Below the pieces are notes generated by a model, which saw nothing but the letters and a program-made list of their open reading frames with translations, did not search any database and had not been told where the DNA came from. The translations under genes were made by a program, and so were the position numbers. Shown here in pieces: positions 8,933 through 20,207 of a stretch of 64,000 nucleotides of DNA. The number at the start of each line of letters is the position of its first letter. Position 1 is the first letter of the stretch. This DNA comes from Micromussa lordhowensis (lineage: Eukaryota; Cnidaria; Anthozoa; Scleractinia; Lobophylliidae), in assembly GCA_964020085.1 (NCBI GenBank), contig OZ026601.1, positions 24,055,914 through 24,119,913 of the forward strand, written 5' to 3'.

Positions 8933-9307
8933 ATGAAACCATTTGAATTTATGAGAGTTTATCATCCAAAGCTTGGTTTATTTGTAGATAAACACGTTGG
9001 ATCTGGGATTATTGTTGACAATATTTTTAAACCAATGAAGAGTGTTGCGTCATCCGTTGTTAAAAAGTTTGTCAAGCCTTTGGGTAAGAAAGCGATAGAA
9101 TCGGGTATTTCACATGCTGGTGAGAGGGTAGGAAAAAAGATATCTGAGAAGTCAGGAGACCTAATAATGAAAAGACTAAGGAATACGAGGAAGGGTAATA
9201 CAGGACAAATAGCCTAAATAGTTCTACCCATTAAACAGCAAGAAGAGAGTACAGATATGATCATCGATAGATTGATATCAGGATCTGGTTTGAAGAGAAG
9301 GAGGTAG
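8933..9307 (+). pseudogene. Small basic Gly/Lys-rich protein, interrupted by a stop
   Basis: The first 94 residues (MKPFEFMRVYHPKLGLF, then GSGIIVDNIFKPMKSVASSVVKKFVKP and a basic amphipathic region) end at TAA 9215-9217. The same frame then continues for 29 more codons (EESTDMIIDRLISGSGLKRRR) to a TAG at 9305-9307. The basic GSGLKRRR end looks like the authentic C-terminus, so the TAA is probably a mutation. It resembles small basic core or membrane-active minor capsid proteins of adenovirus-like elements. The MCP reading frame follows directly after the TAG. Confidence 0.6.
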
Positions 9308-10525
9308 AATGAAAATTGTGCTGATCAACACCAACAAAAAAATGGGTACAAGTTCACAATAAATGATTGGTCTTCATTCTACGATTGGTACAATGCTTAT
9401 TTCGAGGTGCAATTCCAGTTGCAATTATTAGCTGATGGAACAGGCGTTCCGAATGCAACACGTGCAACAGTTATCAATGGAGCCCATTCGCTGATCAACC
9501 ACATCATGATAAAGAGTGCTGGTAAGATTGTGTACGATACCAATAATCTCCATAAAGTTACGTTTGTCAAGAATCTCCTGGAATATAGTGATGATTTTAG
9601 TCGCTCAGTGGCTAAAGATAGTTTTTGGTACCTGGATGTAACAGCGGCTGACATAGCCGCTGGAAATACAGGGTTCGAGGCTAGACGAAATTTGACGAAA
9701 AGAGTTAATGAGGATGGTAATGCTGCTGGTAATGCTGCCAAAGATATCAATGTAATCATACCTCTTAATCGTTACAGTTTCTTTGAAGAGTTGTATGATA
9801 AAATGTTGGTCCCAATGCAACTTGAGTTTAATATAGAGTTACAGAATGACAATGAATTAATATATAGGGCTGCTGGAGCTGCTTGTTGAGTGGTTGTTAA
9901 TAGATTCTTACTGTGGGTCCCAAGATTGACACCAAAGGACAGCCTTTACAATAAATTTGTTGAATCTTTTTTGTTGAAAAAATCTTGGAAGTATAACAGA
10001 GAAATGTATCAGGTTTCCGCACCAGCACAAAGCAGTGGATTTTTCCAAATCTCCTCCAGTATTGATAATGTTAAGGCTATTTTTGTTTATCTTCAACGAG
10101 CTAAAACAAACAATGAAACTACGAATCCATACCACTTTGACACTTTAAAACTGAATGCAGACAATAATAACAGTTATCTAACAACATGCAGATTGGAATA
10201 TGGGAATGGATTTTTCTACCCAGAAACTGAATACGATTCAGAATCAAAAGTAAGGATCTACAACGATTTGATGTCTTATGGTATGAGAAATAATAATTAC
10301 AACAGCGGCACTCAACTAAACATTGCTAATTACAACTCTCTTTATTCTATCATATATTTTGATTTATCATATCAAACGGATAAAGTAACAAGAGATCCAA
10401 AGCAGTTGATCTTCAGGTATAAACTCAATGCTAACAGTGCAGCTGCTTTCAATGTGCATGCCATTGTCCTATATGAAGAAGAAGTCTTCATCGACAAGAT
10501 TGGAAATGAATTGGTTATAGTGTAA
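9308..10525 (+). pseudogene. Major capsid protein, double jelly-roll, missing N-terminus and with a stop
   Basis: The frame from 9308 carries DWSSFYDWYNAYFEVQFQLQLLADG, INGAHSLINHIMIKSAGKIVYD and LLEYSDDFSR, then after an in-frame TGA (9887-9889) KSWKYNREMYQVSAPAQSSGFFQI, YLTTCRLEYGNGFFYPETEY and IYFDLSYQ to the stop at 10525. These are hallmark segments of the Polinton double jelly-roll MCP. About 390 codons remain and no in-frame ATG precedes the first conserved block. The frame directly follows the TAG of the previous gene, so the N-terminal coding part seems deleted. This copy cannot make a normal capsid protein. Confidence 0.88.
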
Positions 10526-10611
10526 AAAGTATTAAGATATTCCTTATTTTGTATATGTTTTGTATATGTTTTGTAATTAAAAAATTATATAACATATAAT
10601 ATATACAAGAA

Positions 10612-11413
10612 ATGACTCAACTTTATGAAATTAATGTGAAACTATCAGAAAATCAGAAGAAGAATCTGAGTGCTGCTTACCATAAAAGGGAAACAATTGT
10701 TTTAAGGCTCACAAAAGACTCTCTATCAGGAAAAGACACCTTATATGTCCCAGCGATGATGAAGAAGAGATTGGATAAGAATCGCAGAGAGAAGAAAGGT
10801 ATGGATATTAAGCTTTCCAAGACCAATATCAGAAAACAAGTAGGTGGTAGTTTATTGACTTCTGCTCTAGCTCTCGCACGTACATTTGGACCAACCATTG
10901 CGAAAACCTTGGGATTATCAGCTTTGGGAGGGTTGGCTAGTGAAGGAGCAAGCCAAATTGTAAAGAAAATAGCTGGAAAAGGAGTACAGAGAGGAGGTTT
11001 TCTTATACCACAAAACAAAATTGACAAACTTATTGCAAACAAGCATCTTCTATCAGCAAAACAAAAGAAAGATATATTAGAAGCCCTTCAATCAGGTTCA
11101 GGTGTTGTTATAAAACCAACAAAAACACAATCAGGTGGTTTTCTTGGTACTTTACTCGCCAGTATTGGGATTCCTATGGTATTGAAAGCTTTAACTGGAA
11201 AAGGTGCTCCTCAGATGGGACCACCTCCACAAGGGGGAAGAGGAGCTCCGAGAATGGGAGTTTATAGAGATCCTCCACCTTTCATAGGATCATGGAATAA
11301 ACAAGCTGGTATGGGTAAAAAAAAAATGTGACAAAAAAAAGAAGGGAAAAGGTCTACTGTTAGGCCCAAACAGTCCATTAAATTCAATCCCACTATTAGG
11401 AGCAATATTTTAA
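10612..11413 (+). pseudogene. Glycine-rich minor capsid/core precursor (adenovirus pVI/pX-like)
   Basis: The ORF starts after ACATATAATATATACAAGAA and encodes a lysine-rich N-terminus. A small-residue hydrophobic helix follows (SLLTSALALARTFGPTIAK, LGLSALGGLASEGAS), as do repeated GG sites (KQVGGS, VQRGGF, TQSGGF, GGRGAP) and a second hydrophobic segment (FLGTLLASIGIPMVLKAL). GG sites of this kind suit cleavage by the adenovirus-type protease encoded next. At the A10 run 11317-11326 the frame shifts; the shifted frame ends with GPNSPLNSIPLLGAIF and a TAA at 11411-11413, a natural-looking C-terminus. Membrane lysis or core roles are inferred from the analogy. Confidence 0.65.
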
Positions 11414-11439
11414 AACCTAAATTCCATGAAGAAATACCT

Positions 11440-11871
11440 ATGAGCAATCATGATCTGATAAAATGGTGTAGATATCTAAATATACCAATCAATGATGTTT
11501 TGTCAAGAGATCAAAGAGTTCCACATAACCACAACCAAGCATTATTCATTTACAATCTTGAACCATCATACATGAGCGGAAGTCATTGGGTAACAACTTA
11601 CGTGAAAGATAATGTCATCAATTATTTTGACAGCTTTGGCATGCCTCCATTTCAAGAATTGGTAAATCATGCGAAAAGAAAGAATTTAACTTTACTTCAC
11701 CAAAATAATCAGATTCAAAATATGAAAACAACCACATGTGGCTACTTTTGTCTGTACTTCCTGAATGAAATGAATAAAGGTAGGTCATATTATGATCTAT
11801 TAGAAGTATTCAACATACATGATACGATGAAGAATGAAAGATTCATTAAACAATATTTCAAAAATATCTAA
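11440..11871 (+). CDS. PRO: Adenovirus-type cysteine protease (adenain/Ulp1-like)
   Basis: This 143-residue protein has the catalytic set in order: His49 in GSHWVTTYV, Asp64 in NYFDSFG, Gln93 seven residues before the nucleophile, and Cys100 in TTTCGYFCLYF. The Gln-to-Cys spacing equals that of adenain. The enzyme would process virion precursors at GG-type sites, such as those in the preceding gene. The open frame extends upstream to 11332 without an ATG and overlaps the shifted end of the preceding gene, so the start at 11440 is the first ATG. It ends 9 bp before the inserted transposon, so the protease itself survived the insertion. Confidence 0.92.
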   Translation: MSNHDLIKWCRYLNIPINDVLSRDQRVPHNHNQALFIYNLEPSYMSGSHWVTTYVKDNVINYFDSFGMPPFQELVNHAKRKNLTLLHQNNQIQNMKTTTCGYFCLYFLNEMNKGRSYYDLLEVFNIHDTMKNERFIKQYFKNI

Positions 11872-11876
11872 CTTAC

Positions 11877-11880
11877 ATAT
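11877..11880. repeat. Target-site duplication ATAT of the nested transposon, left copy
   Basis: ATAT precedes GTGACCCTCC at 11881 and follows GGAGGGTCAC at 21052-21055. Because ATAT is palindromic and the site is A/T rich, a shorter TA duplication cannot be excluded. Confidence 0.7.
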
Positions 11881-12120
11881 GTGACCCTCCATGGGAAAGC
11901 AGGGAAAAAGGTGAATGCACGGGCACGCGTGCGATGACACGGCACGCTAAGCGTGTCACTAATCTCTCTGTTATGCGCATATGTAATAAGCAAAACAAAG
12001 AGTGACATGGTAGATATTGTTTTGCACGCTAAAGCTTTTGTCCAAAGCAGTGAGCTGTTTGACACGCTTAATGTGCGAAAAGACACGCGTGCGATATAGC
12101 ATGCATGCGTTAAGACACGC
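11881..12120. repeat. Left terminal and subterminal repeats of the nested transposon
   Basis: After the 50-bp terminal repeat come several copies of the word GACACG or its complement (near 11936, 11956, 12060, 12091 and 12113), two of them arranged as the hairpin ACGCTAAGCGT. They mirror the right end and are likely transposase-binding sites (inference). Confidence 0.6.
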
Positions 12121-12590
12121 TTCCCAAAACAGCCACCTTTCCAATTTGAGCCTTTTAACGTGATGAAACTCATTTTTCCTGCTACAACATGTACGAGTCA
12201 AAAAATACATGGTAGACAACATAATTTTGTGTTTCATTTCTTTATTATAATAATATAAACACATACAAGTTTACTTACTTCCCGGCGGACGTTAAAGACT
12301 CGTACGAGTGATGATGTGGACTCGCCGGTTCGAGTGGCGGTGTTGCACGCCAACTTTTTTCTCCTTCTGGACTGTAATTTCAAATTGTAAGAGACGTGTA
12401 TAAAATAAAAATAAAAACCCACGAGACCTCGATACTGAAAAAAATTAGCTTGGTAGGTTCTTGTGCCATGTTCCAGACCTTTCGCAAGTACTCAAAAGCC
12501 TCGCTCCCAGGGTGCTCACTCGTTGCTTAGTTACAAAAACAAACGCCGTTGTTACAATTATTCATTCTTCCTGTATCCTAACAGTAAATC

Positions 12591-14484
12591 ATGGAGAACA
12601 CACGAGGTCGCGAATTTCCCTGTTTTTTGTCTCGAGAAAACAATTTAGAGTCTGTTCGAGAAGAATATTTCAATCCTAGACTAGCTGAGGAAGAAGTTAA
12701 TGAAGACAAGGACTTTTCTGACGACAGCAGCGATGACGAGACTGGCTGCGACATTGACTTCGAGTTTTCTGAACTGGACTCTTCTGATCGATCGAAAGTG
12801 GAGGCTTTTATTCGCAAAACATGTGGATGTACCCTTGGCGACGAAGAAAAGCCATGCAGCTCAACTCTTCAACTGGAGGACATAATTGACTGCAGAAATA
12901 ACTGTGCGGAACTTGAATCATCTGAACTGGATTTAGTAATTCTGGGAATAATTCAAAGTGCCATAAACTGTGATGAGGTCAGCAGCTCGGGAAGAAAAGA
13001 GACAAAGCGGCAGCGGACCAGGGTAAATCTCTCCGAATCTGTCTTAAAACTTTTCTGTTCTTGCATCATCTGCACAAGACCCGATTTTATAGTTTGGTCA
13101 AACATTACCGAAAGAATGGACTAACGCTTCGAACGCACGGAAATACGAAACGGCTTCCAAGCTCTGCTTTCAGTGTGGAGACTGTGGAACGCGTTGTAAA
13201 GTTTATAATGAACGTGGCAGAAGACCAAGCGCTTTTACTTCCCGGTCGTGTCCCTGGCTTTAAACGGATTGATGTTAAATTGCTACCAAGCTCATTAACA
13301 AAGTGTAAACTTTGGAAAATGTACCACGATGCGTCCACTGCTGCTGGCCATGTAGCCATTGGTTACTCGAAATTCTGCGACCTGTGGAAGCAGCTTTGTC
13401 CGTTCGTTGTGATCATGAGACCAGCTTCAGATTTCTGTTGGACTTGCCAGAAAAACAATAATCAAATACTCAAATCAGCAAACTTGCCAGAAACCCGAAA
13501 AGCGGAAGTTGTAAAACAACAGGAGACTCACTTAAAAATGGCTGCAGAGGAGAGAGATTTTTACAAACGCTGCTGCAAAACAACAAAGGATGCCCTCGTT
13601 GATCACTTAAGAGACGTGGACTTTTCTGAGAAACGTGTAGCTTGCAGTCTGGAAGGGACAGTTCACTATTCATATGATTACGCCCAACAACTTCACTATC
13701 CAGCTGACCCTTATCAGCCTGGTCCGATTTACTTAAGACTCCACGCAAGTGCGGTTTGTTTGGAGTTTGCTGCGAGACCATACCGAGGCAAGTGAACTTT
13801 TTAATCGATGAGATGGTTCTGACTGGGAAAGGTGCAAACAGTACCATTTCATACGTCCACTACTTTTTCGAGCGTCACGGACTTGGCGAGACATTTGCTC
13901 AAATACACGCCGATAACTGCGGGGCGCAGAATAAAAACAATGCATTCATGTGGTATTATCTATGGAGAGTCATGACCGGACTACACCACACCATTGACTA
14001 CAGCTTTTTATTAGCGGGACATACTAAATTCGCCCCAGACTGGTGTTTTGGCCTAGTGAAACAAAGAACTCGTAGAACTTTTATTTCATCGCTGTTTGAT
14101 ATAGCGAGGGCGGTTGAGGATTCTGCGACTGTCAATACAGCAGAACTCGTTGGCCTGCACAATGGAAGAGTGTTCATTCCAACATACGACTGGATGTCGT
14201 ATCTCGACACATTTTTTAAGAGGATCCCACAGCTAAAAACCTACCATCACTTCCGTTTTGATAAAGATTTCCCAGGGACAGTGTTTTGCAAACAGTACTG
14301 GTCAACTGAAGAATGAGCCCTGAACATTCTTAAAAGTGAAAGGAACGTGCCAGAAGTGGGACGGTTGCCACCTGTGATTGATCCCATTGGACTGAGTCGA
14401 GAAAGGGCTGAATACCTTTTTAAGGAAATTCGGGAATTCTGCCGTCCAGGTACAGAGGATCTTGTTGCGCCCGAAGTCGTTTAG
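12591..14484 (+). pseudogene. DUF7869-like transposase gene of the nested transposon, copy B
   Basis: The frame from the ATG at 12591 gives an acidic N-terminus (NEDKDFSDDSSDDETGCD). A basic segment GRKETKRQRTR follows, with a frameshift near 13055. The next frame has the Cys pair in FCWTCQKNNN and YSYDYAQQLHYPADPYQPGP, with a second frameshift near 13745. The last frame has HADNCGAQNKNNAFMWYYLWR, GHTKFAPDWCFGLVKQ and VGLHNGRVFIPTYDWM. A TGA at 14314-14316 is followed by 55 more homologous-looking codons up to 14482-14484. Two Cys pairs suggest zinc binding and the Asp-Asn-rich motif a DDE-type active site. The gene lies where an autonomous transposon would carry its transposase, but it is broken at three places. 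Confidence 0.72.
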
Positions 14485-14737
14485 ACAAATTGTCACTTGT
14501 AACTAAGTTTTATTCATCTACAAACTCCCTCTTTATCTTTGAATTAAGAACACTAGTTATATACGTCATTATAAGTGTGCTTTGCATTATAAATAGAAAT
14601 AGCTTTAAATGCGGAGTGAATATTTTTATTAAAAAAGTTTAAATGTTACATTTGTTTTAAGTTTTGACTCTCTTCCCCTCAGTTCATCACAAATTCGGAA
14701 CGAACAACAAACTACAAAAAACATTGCAATTGGCGTA

Positions 14738-15266
14738 AGGGCTAATTTACACGATACGACTTTGTCGCGCGCGACAATCTTACGACAGGCCTGCGACATG
14801 ACTTAGAACCATTTGCACGCGCGCGACATTTTCACTTACAAAATTAAATATGGAAAAGTTTGCACCGGGATTTTCGGAGCGAAAGTTTTAACAGACAGTA
14901 AACAAATATTTTAGCTGTCCTGCGCTTCGAAAAAACTTCTAACGAGATGTTTTTCGCTTTAATCCGTTCAGTACTTTTCAAGAAACAACTTCATGTGGTA
15001 TCAGTCAAGAACAACTTTGTCCGCCATTTTGACGTCACCTTGGTCCCCTACTCAGAAGAAATTTGTCACAAAATACGTCATTTCTATCGATTTGGCTACG
15101 ACTGTCGCAGCGTTTTAAAACCTGTTTTAAAATCCTACGACAAATTTTTGGACGTATGCAGCTGTCGTAAGCGAGTTGTAGGTTTGATTTACACTAAACA
15201 ATTAATGTCGTAGGCCTGCCGTAAGCTTGACCCATACGACAAAGTCGTACCGTGTAAATCGGCCCT
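14738..15266. mobile_element. MITE 1 with TA target duplication
   Basis: Terminal inverted repeats of about 30 bp start AGGGC.ATTTACACG.TACGACTTTGTCG on the left, with the complement at the right. TA is present on both sides (14736-14737 and 15267-15268). The interior has no supported ORF, only scattered copies of CTGTCGTA-like words. It is non-autonomous. Confidence 0.8.
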
Positions 15267-15269
15267 TAA

Positions 15270-15685
15270 GGCCCAGTTCAGACGTCGTGCTTCTGTGGTG
15301 CCGAACTAAATTGCAATTTAGCACGACTGTAGCACGGCAGGAAATTTTCTCTGATTCAGACGTCGTGCCAGAGTCGAATTAAATTCAGGGTTAACTGAAG
15401 CCTCGCAACAGTTCTAACTAACACTCCTCCTAACTCCCCGAGGGAACGCAATCTCGCCAAAACATATTAACATAATTTATGAATTTAGTTTGGCGCGACA
15501 GAAGCACGACGTTTGAATCGCTGTCGTGCCAGGGTCGTGTAGCACGGCAGAACTTGTCGAACTTAATTGCTTACCGAACTTAATTCAAAAGTTTGATTCA
15601 GACGCCGTGCTTCTGCCGTGCTTTTGTCGAACTTAATTCCTGAGTTTAGTTCGGCACGGCAGAAGCACGACGTCTGAACTGGGCC
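15270..15685. mobile_element. MITE 2 (Harbinger-like) with TAA target duplication
   Basis: The left end GGCCCAGTTCAGACGTCGTG is matched by its perfect complement at the right end. TAA flanks both sides (15267-15269 and 15686-15688). Three-base TWA duplications with G/C-rich ends are known from PIF/Harbinger elements. The interior repeats GTGCTTCTG/CGTGC words. It starts one base after the TA flank of MITE 1. Confidence 0.85.
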
Positions 15686-15688
15686 TAA

Positions 15689-16714
15689 GAGATCACAGTT
15701 TCGGCGTAAAAGGAGTGAAATGTATTAAAAATTATCCTCCTAGTCCTCCAACATTTTCCGCGCCTTTTCTAGTTTCCGATTGGGCATTCCTGATAAACTG
15801 CAACATAAAACCAAATTATTGTTATTTTTTTGTTCGCTTTTAGCGTTAATGAGAAGTTTATCGTTTGGCGTACACTAAAGCTAAAATAAAACCACACACA
15901 GGCCGACAGTCTCCTCCTACTTGTCGTAACTTTGGCAAGTCCTTTGTTAAGTGTGAGAACAAAAGATTTTGTCAGTGCCGTGCCTGTCTTTCATGACAAA
16001 ACCCACAGTTATCTTTGTTTTGTTGCTGTTGTAGTTTTTTTATCAAACGGAACAAGTGTCGAACAAACTCGATTTTTATTCTTAGTTATCTTTCGTTTAC
16101 ACGACACTGAACAGGTAAACAATTATGCAAAAATAAAATTCAAGCATGTTTTGTTTGTTTGATCGAGACGGAAAGCGAAATGGAAAGCTAGCCTAAACAG
16201 ACTAAAAATGAAAGCACTGGGCCGAGTTGTTCAAAAGCCGGTTAACACGAAACCAGGATTAAAAGTTAACCGAAGAGTTGATTTTTCTTGTATCAAAATG
16301 TTTTTCACTGCTTGAGTTTTGTGTAGTTTGAGATTATTCAGACTTAAAACTGAAGAATAAATAATGACTATAAACAGAAAACCTCACCGAAAAGTTACAA
16401 AATTGGAATCAAAATTCTTGCTAACCTTGGGTTAGGTTAATCGGGCTTTGAAAAATCCGGCCCTGGTGAATACCTTTTTAAACCACGCGTAATTAAACCG
16501 CGCTTGTAACGTGTATTGTTCATGCCGACAATCTCTGTAAACAAATCCACGAGAAACAAAACCAACAAATACCGTTGTCAGTTAGAGAAGATGCTTGCGC
16601 TAACACAATAGCAAAAAGTATCACCTATTATCACACCTTGTCTATTACGTGTAAGAACAAAGGTTCACTGTGGTAAAGAACTTCCCTCTAATTGGCTAAC
16701 ATCCTGGTGTAGGT
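15689..16714. other. Non-coding part of the nested transposon before the BEN gene
   Basis: I see no supported coding region here. The stretch is A/T rich, with GTTAACC-like words near 16242-16270 and 16430-16440 (GGTTAACACG, AGTTAACCG, GGTTAGGTTAATCG), which may be remains of another small element. Confidence 0.4.
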
Positions 16715-16725
16715 GTATAAATAAA
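16715..16725 (+). promoter_or_regulatory. TATA box of the BEN-domain gene
   Basis: TATAAATAAAT lies about 65 bp upstream of the ATG at 16782, a normal distance for a core promoter with a short leader. No other promoter element was identified. Confidence 0.5.
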
Positions 16726-16781
16726 TCGATTAACCCTTTCCGTTTTACTCTCAAACCTGGCGGTCTTAATCAGTCGCAGAA

Positions 16782-19636
16782 ATGTCTCTCCGTAACCTTA
16801 CCAAAGTTCCCAAACGAAGCCTTGTTTATTTTAGTATCGACCAAAGTACATGTATTGTTGATACAAAGAAACTTAGAATGAAAGACTCCGGACAGCCTTT
16901 TACTAACTCAGCGCCACAGAAAAAAGCTGAGGTTATGGTAAAATTTGGCACGAAAGAGCTACACGCAATAGTTATTGCATCAGATGGTGAGTTGAATTTT
17001 TTTATTTACGTTTTATTTAGCGTGGTGTTCGATGTTGTATGGAGTAAACAAAGTTGCATCCGATCTCTAGCGAAAATAATTGCAGGGGACTAATTTAGTT
17101 TTTGAAATTATTTTTATGGTGACATGCGAGGCTGTAGACCACTATGTCTTCAACCAGTTTTATAGTTTTCATCTCGTTTGATTGTGTTAACTTAACAACT
17201 TAACTTTTCTTTTCTCAGATAACCAAGATAAGCTGAACCTGGAGGAAAAGAAGTTTGTTGACGATCCAAAGAATGCCGATCTTTTCCCGGATCCTCCTTC
17301 TGGTGAGAAGCGAAGCCAACAAGACCTCAAGAAATCAAATCCAGCAAAAAGAACTAAGACATCTGATGACAAGGTAATTCTTTCAGTTTTCTCGACTATG
17401 TCCGACATAGTTAAAGAGCAAAAATATTGGACCTACAGCTGCAGTTTAATGATACCGTAGAACTCCGATAGAAAAGGATTTAGCAGGCAAAAGCGGGGGC
17501 CGCCACTTTCGGATAGTTAAAAAACGTTTGTAAGGTAATTCACTTGCTTATATTCGGGTGGGCTGTTGCTTTCGGGGTTCAGCAAGGAGGTAAAAAATTA
17601 ATGTTACCTTCGGGGAGCCGTTATTTTCCAGGGGGGGGCTGCCGTTACTTTCGGAATTCTACGGTAGATCTGAAATTTGTTTCCTGGCCAGTTAGTTTCC
17701 CTGACTCATTCGCAGTCGTCTTCAACTCCTCGCGCTTCCCTCCTTTTCCAGTCCGCACGTGTCTATAGTGTTTCCAAAGAGACGACTGGTGACGAGTCAG
17801 TTCGTTACCTACTGCAGAGTTTAATCTACAAGTAAACTATGTGACGGTACATGGAAAAAAATTATACCTTAACCCCTTATCAGTTAAAGGACAATTTGGG
17901 TTCGTAATCAGTGTAACGTTTATGACAAGATAGAAACGAACTACAGAATGCAAATCAGTTAGGTGTATGGATGTCCCGGAGTCCCAGATGTGCCAATCGG
18001 GCTAATGTGCCCGTGTTGTAAACAACTTGACCAATGAATTAGCAAAATGTTCTGTTTTGGTATCTTCAAAGAGTTCCACTCATTAAACGGGTTGGCGTTA
18101 AAATGTTTTCCTGCGTACGGTCATATATTTCTTTGCATACTTTACTCGGAAGCTTAGGCCAGGCTCAACTTAAAGTACCTGTATTGGGGCTTGGATTACT
18201 TAGAATCTAGCGCTGAGAATTGCTTCGACTTACAAGTAACTTTCTTCAAGATACACTTGAAAACCATCAGAACTTTTCTTAATCTAGTAATTATTTATGC
18301 AATATATGAGCCCAGTAAGTACTCACTAGGTGACACAATGATCGTGACTTGGAATTTCTAGCTGAATTTCGGCTTCTGATCCTTGAGTCGCTAGTGAGTA
18401 CTTAGCCTTGACCAAAAAGGGCTTACCTTTTACGTAGTGTTGACCGGTCTCAAACTTGAGCAGTTTTTCTCGAAGCATGTTATTTTTGTTTCTGGTCACA
18501 ATTTGGAACTCAGACTTGACAGGTTATGTCCATTAACAAGAGACGGCTTCATGCAGGCTATTGAAACACAAATATTATCTGTTGCTGATAAACAAACATT
18601 CCTTTAAGACATTTAAAAGCAATTGCGTGAAACTGTTAAATTTCAGGTTCAGATGCTAAATGTCCTGCTGGCTGAGCAGGCAGAAAAGCAAGCCCGGCTG
18701 AAACAACTGCGGGTTGAAAAAGCCGAGGTCCAGACAAGAAAGGTCCCTGCCCCGTCAGAAACACGCCAAACAGCTGATGCAGCAGTACAGACGGACTTCC
18801 CCGACATCATGGAAGAACTGAAAAAACAAGTGGCAAGCCTGACAAACATCGTGGCAGATTTAACTGAGTTCAAGGCTAAACAGACAGTGAGACCCACCCC
18901 CAGCACCCCTCCACTATATTTTAGCGACTCAGACACATTTTGTGACTCTCTGATCAGCGGTATCATTGACCAAGAGCCTGTTGCGGTCGTCGATCAGTCT
19001 CTTCCTGTTCCTGACCCGTCCGTGAATCCTGCCGTTCCTGCTTCAGACAAACTCCCTCCTGCCGTGAGTCAGCGTCTACTTGTTCCTGCCCCGCCAGTAA
19101 CTGATAGCGCCGTTCCTGCTTCAGACAAACTCCCTGCTGTTGTGAATCAGCATCTACCTGTTCCTGCCCCGCCAGTGACTGATAGCGCCGTTCCTGCTTC
19201 AGGCCAAAATCACTTCGTGTCAATGCCGCTTTCATCAACAAGCCTTCATCCTCAGCTGCGATCCCCGTTATCCGCAATAGACACCAATGCGCTGGTTGTA
19301 TTCAACAGCATCGACCGTGGGCCAACTGACGACCAGAAGCGCAAGGTCGAGGCCATCGTCTTAATGAGTTCCCAGATGGTTCCCTCCGCCATGGCTGCTG
19401 TTAATGTGCTGTTTTCAGAAGAGGAGCTCGCGAATGGAAATACGTCCGGGACAAACGGATACAAAAAGCTGGACGGCTTAAAACTTCGTTTCCTGCAGTC
19501 AGTTCTGCGGCAAAAACATGAGTCGGAAACCTTCACAGAGGACTGGGAAGACATTAAGGTTAAGATAAACACTCGGTGTAGGGGAAAGCGGAGGACTTTT
19601 CTTCGAAGACTACAAAAACGAATAGATTTCAATTAG
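16782..19636 (+). CDS. Spliced BEN-domain protein (three exons)
   Basis: Exons are 16782-16986, 17219-17373 and 18647-19636. The introns are GTGAGT...CTCAG and GTAATT...TTCAG; phases match and give 449 residues without a stop. The N-terminus (SLVYFSIDQSTCIVDTKKL) resembles the leading segment found in many BEN proteins. The middle has a coiled coil (EQAEKQARLKQLRVEKAEVQ) and three tandem repeats of about LPVPAPPVTDSAVPASDK. The C-terminal 110 residues have the BEN pattern (AMAAVNVLFSEEELANGNTSG, LRFLQSVLRQK). BEN domains bind DNA and chromatin partners. The gene lies inside the nested transposon, so it is either cargo or a second transposon protein. It is the only intact gene of that element. 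Confidence 0.75.
17374..18646 (+). other. Intron 2 of the BEN-domain gene
   Basis: It is non-coding, bounded by GTAATT and TTCAG. It contains a 14-bp perfect inverted repeat (TAAGTACTCACTAG at 18316-18329, complement at 18391-18404), possibly a small MITE remnant, and G-rich CGGGGG/GGGGGG patches near 17620. Confidence 0.55.
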
Positions 19637-19761
19637 TAACTAGAATTGTAGTGTCATTCTTTCATTTTTGTTAATCTTCGTTAGTTTATTAATAGATATA
19701 AATAAGGATTTGTTTTAGAACGAGAGGAAGTAAGAATATTGTAAGCTCCAGTCCACAACTA

Positions 19762-19767
19762 GGAAAT
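19762..19767 (+). promoter_or_regulatory. Polyadenylation signal of the BEN-domain gene
   Basis: AATAAA lies about 128 bases after the stop codon at 19634-19636; no strong competitor was seen before it. Confidence 0.45.
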
Positions 19768-20133
19768 AAAGTGATTTTAAAAAAATGTAAGCGAGTTGTT
19801 TGATTGAGAGGAAAGAAGAACAATAAAAGTGTGAGGATTTCGAAAAGTGGATAGTCAGAAAATCAAAATGGAATACTCTTGATAGAGAGTCGTGTTTAAC
19901 GATTATCGGTGTCCGGCAGTCAAAATTATTTTTCTTAAAAAAGTTTTTCCGTTAATAACATCAAATTCTTGTTTATATGGCTGAAAACTTCAGAATTTCC
20001 ACCGCATGTGAATTTTAGCCCGGAAAGCTATCCGGTTAGCCTGTTTACAGTTAGCTATCAATAATGCTAAGGTTAACGCTGTATATAAAATTTTCGAAAG
20101 CTGTTAACTGGTGTCGTCATAGCGTACGAAATC

Positions 20134-20207
20134 AGCCGTCCTTCGCTTCCAGCCCGAGAGGCATCCTTTTCGTGAAACTCTGCTTGGGCCAGAAGCGAAG
20201 GACGGCT
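20134..20207. repeat. 16-bp perfect inverted repeat
   Basis: AGCCGTCCTTCGCTTC at 20134-20149 is perfectly complementary to 20192-20207, with a 42-base loop. It may be the remnant of a small foldback element; no target duplication was identified. Confidence 0.6.

Noticed and set aside
9397..9820. Minus-strand ORFs over the capsid gene
   Set aside because: They are antisense shadows of conserved capsid codons.
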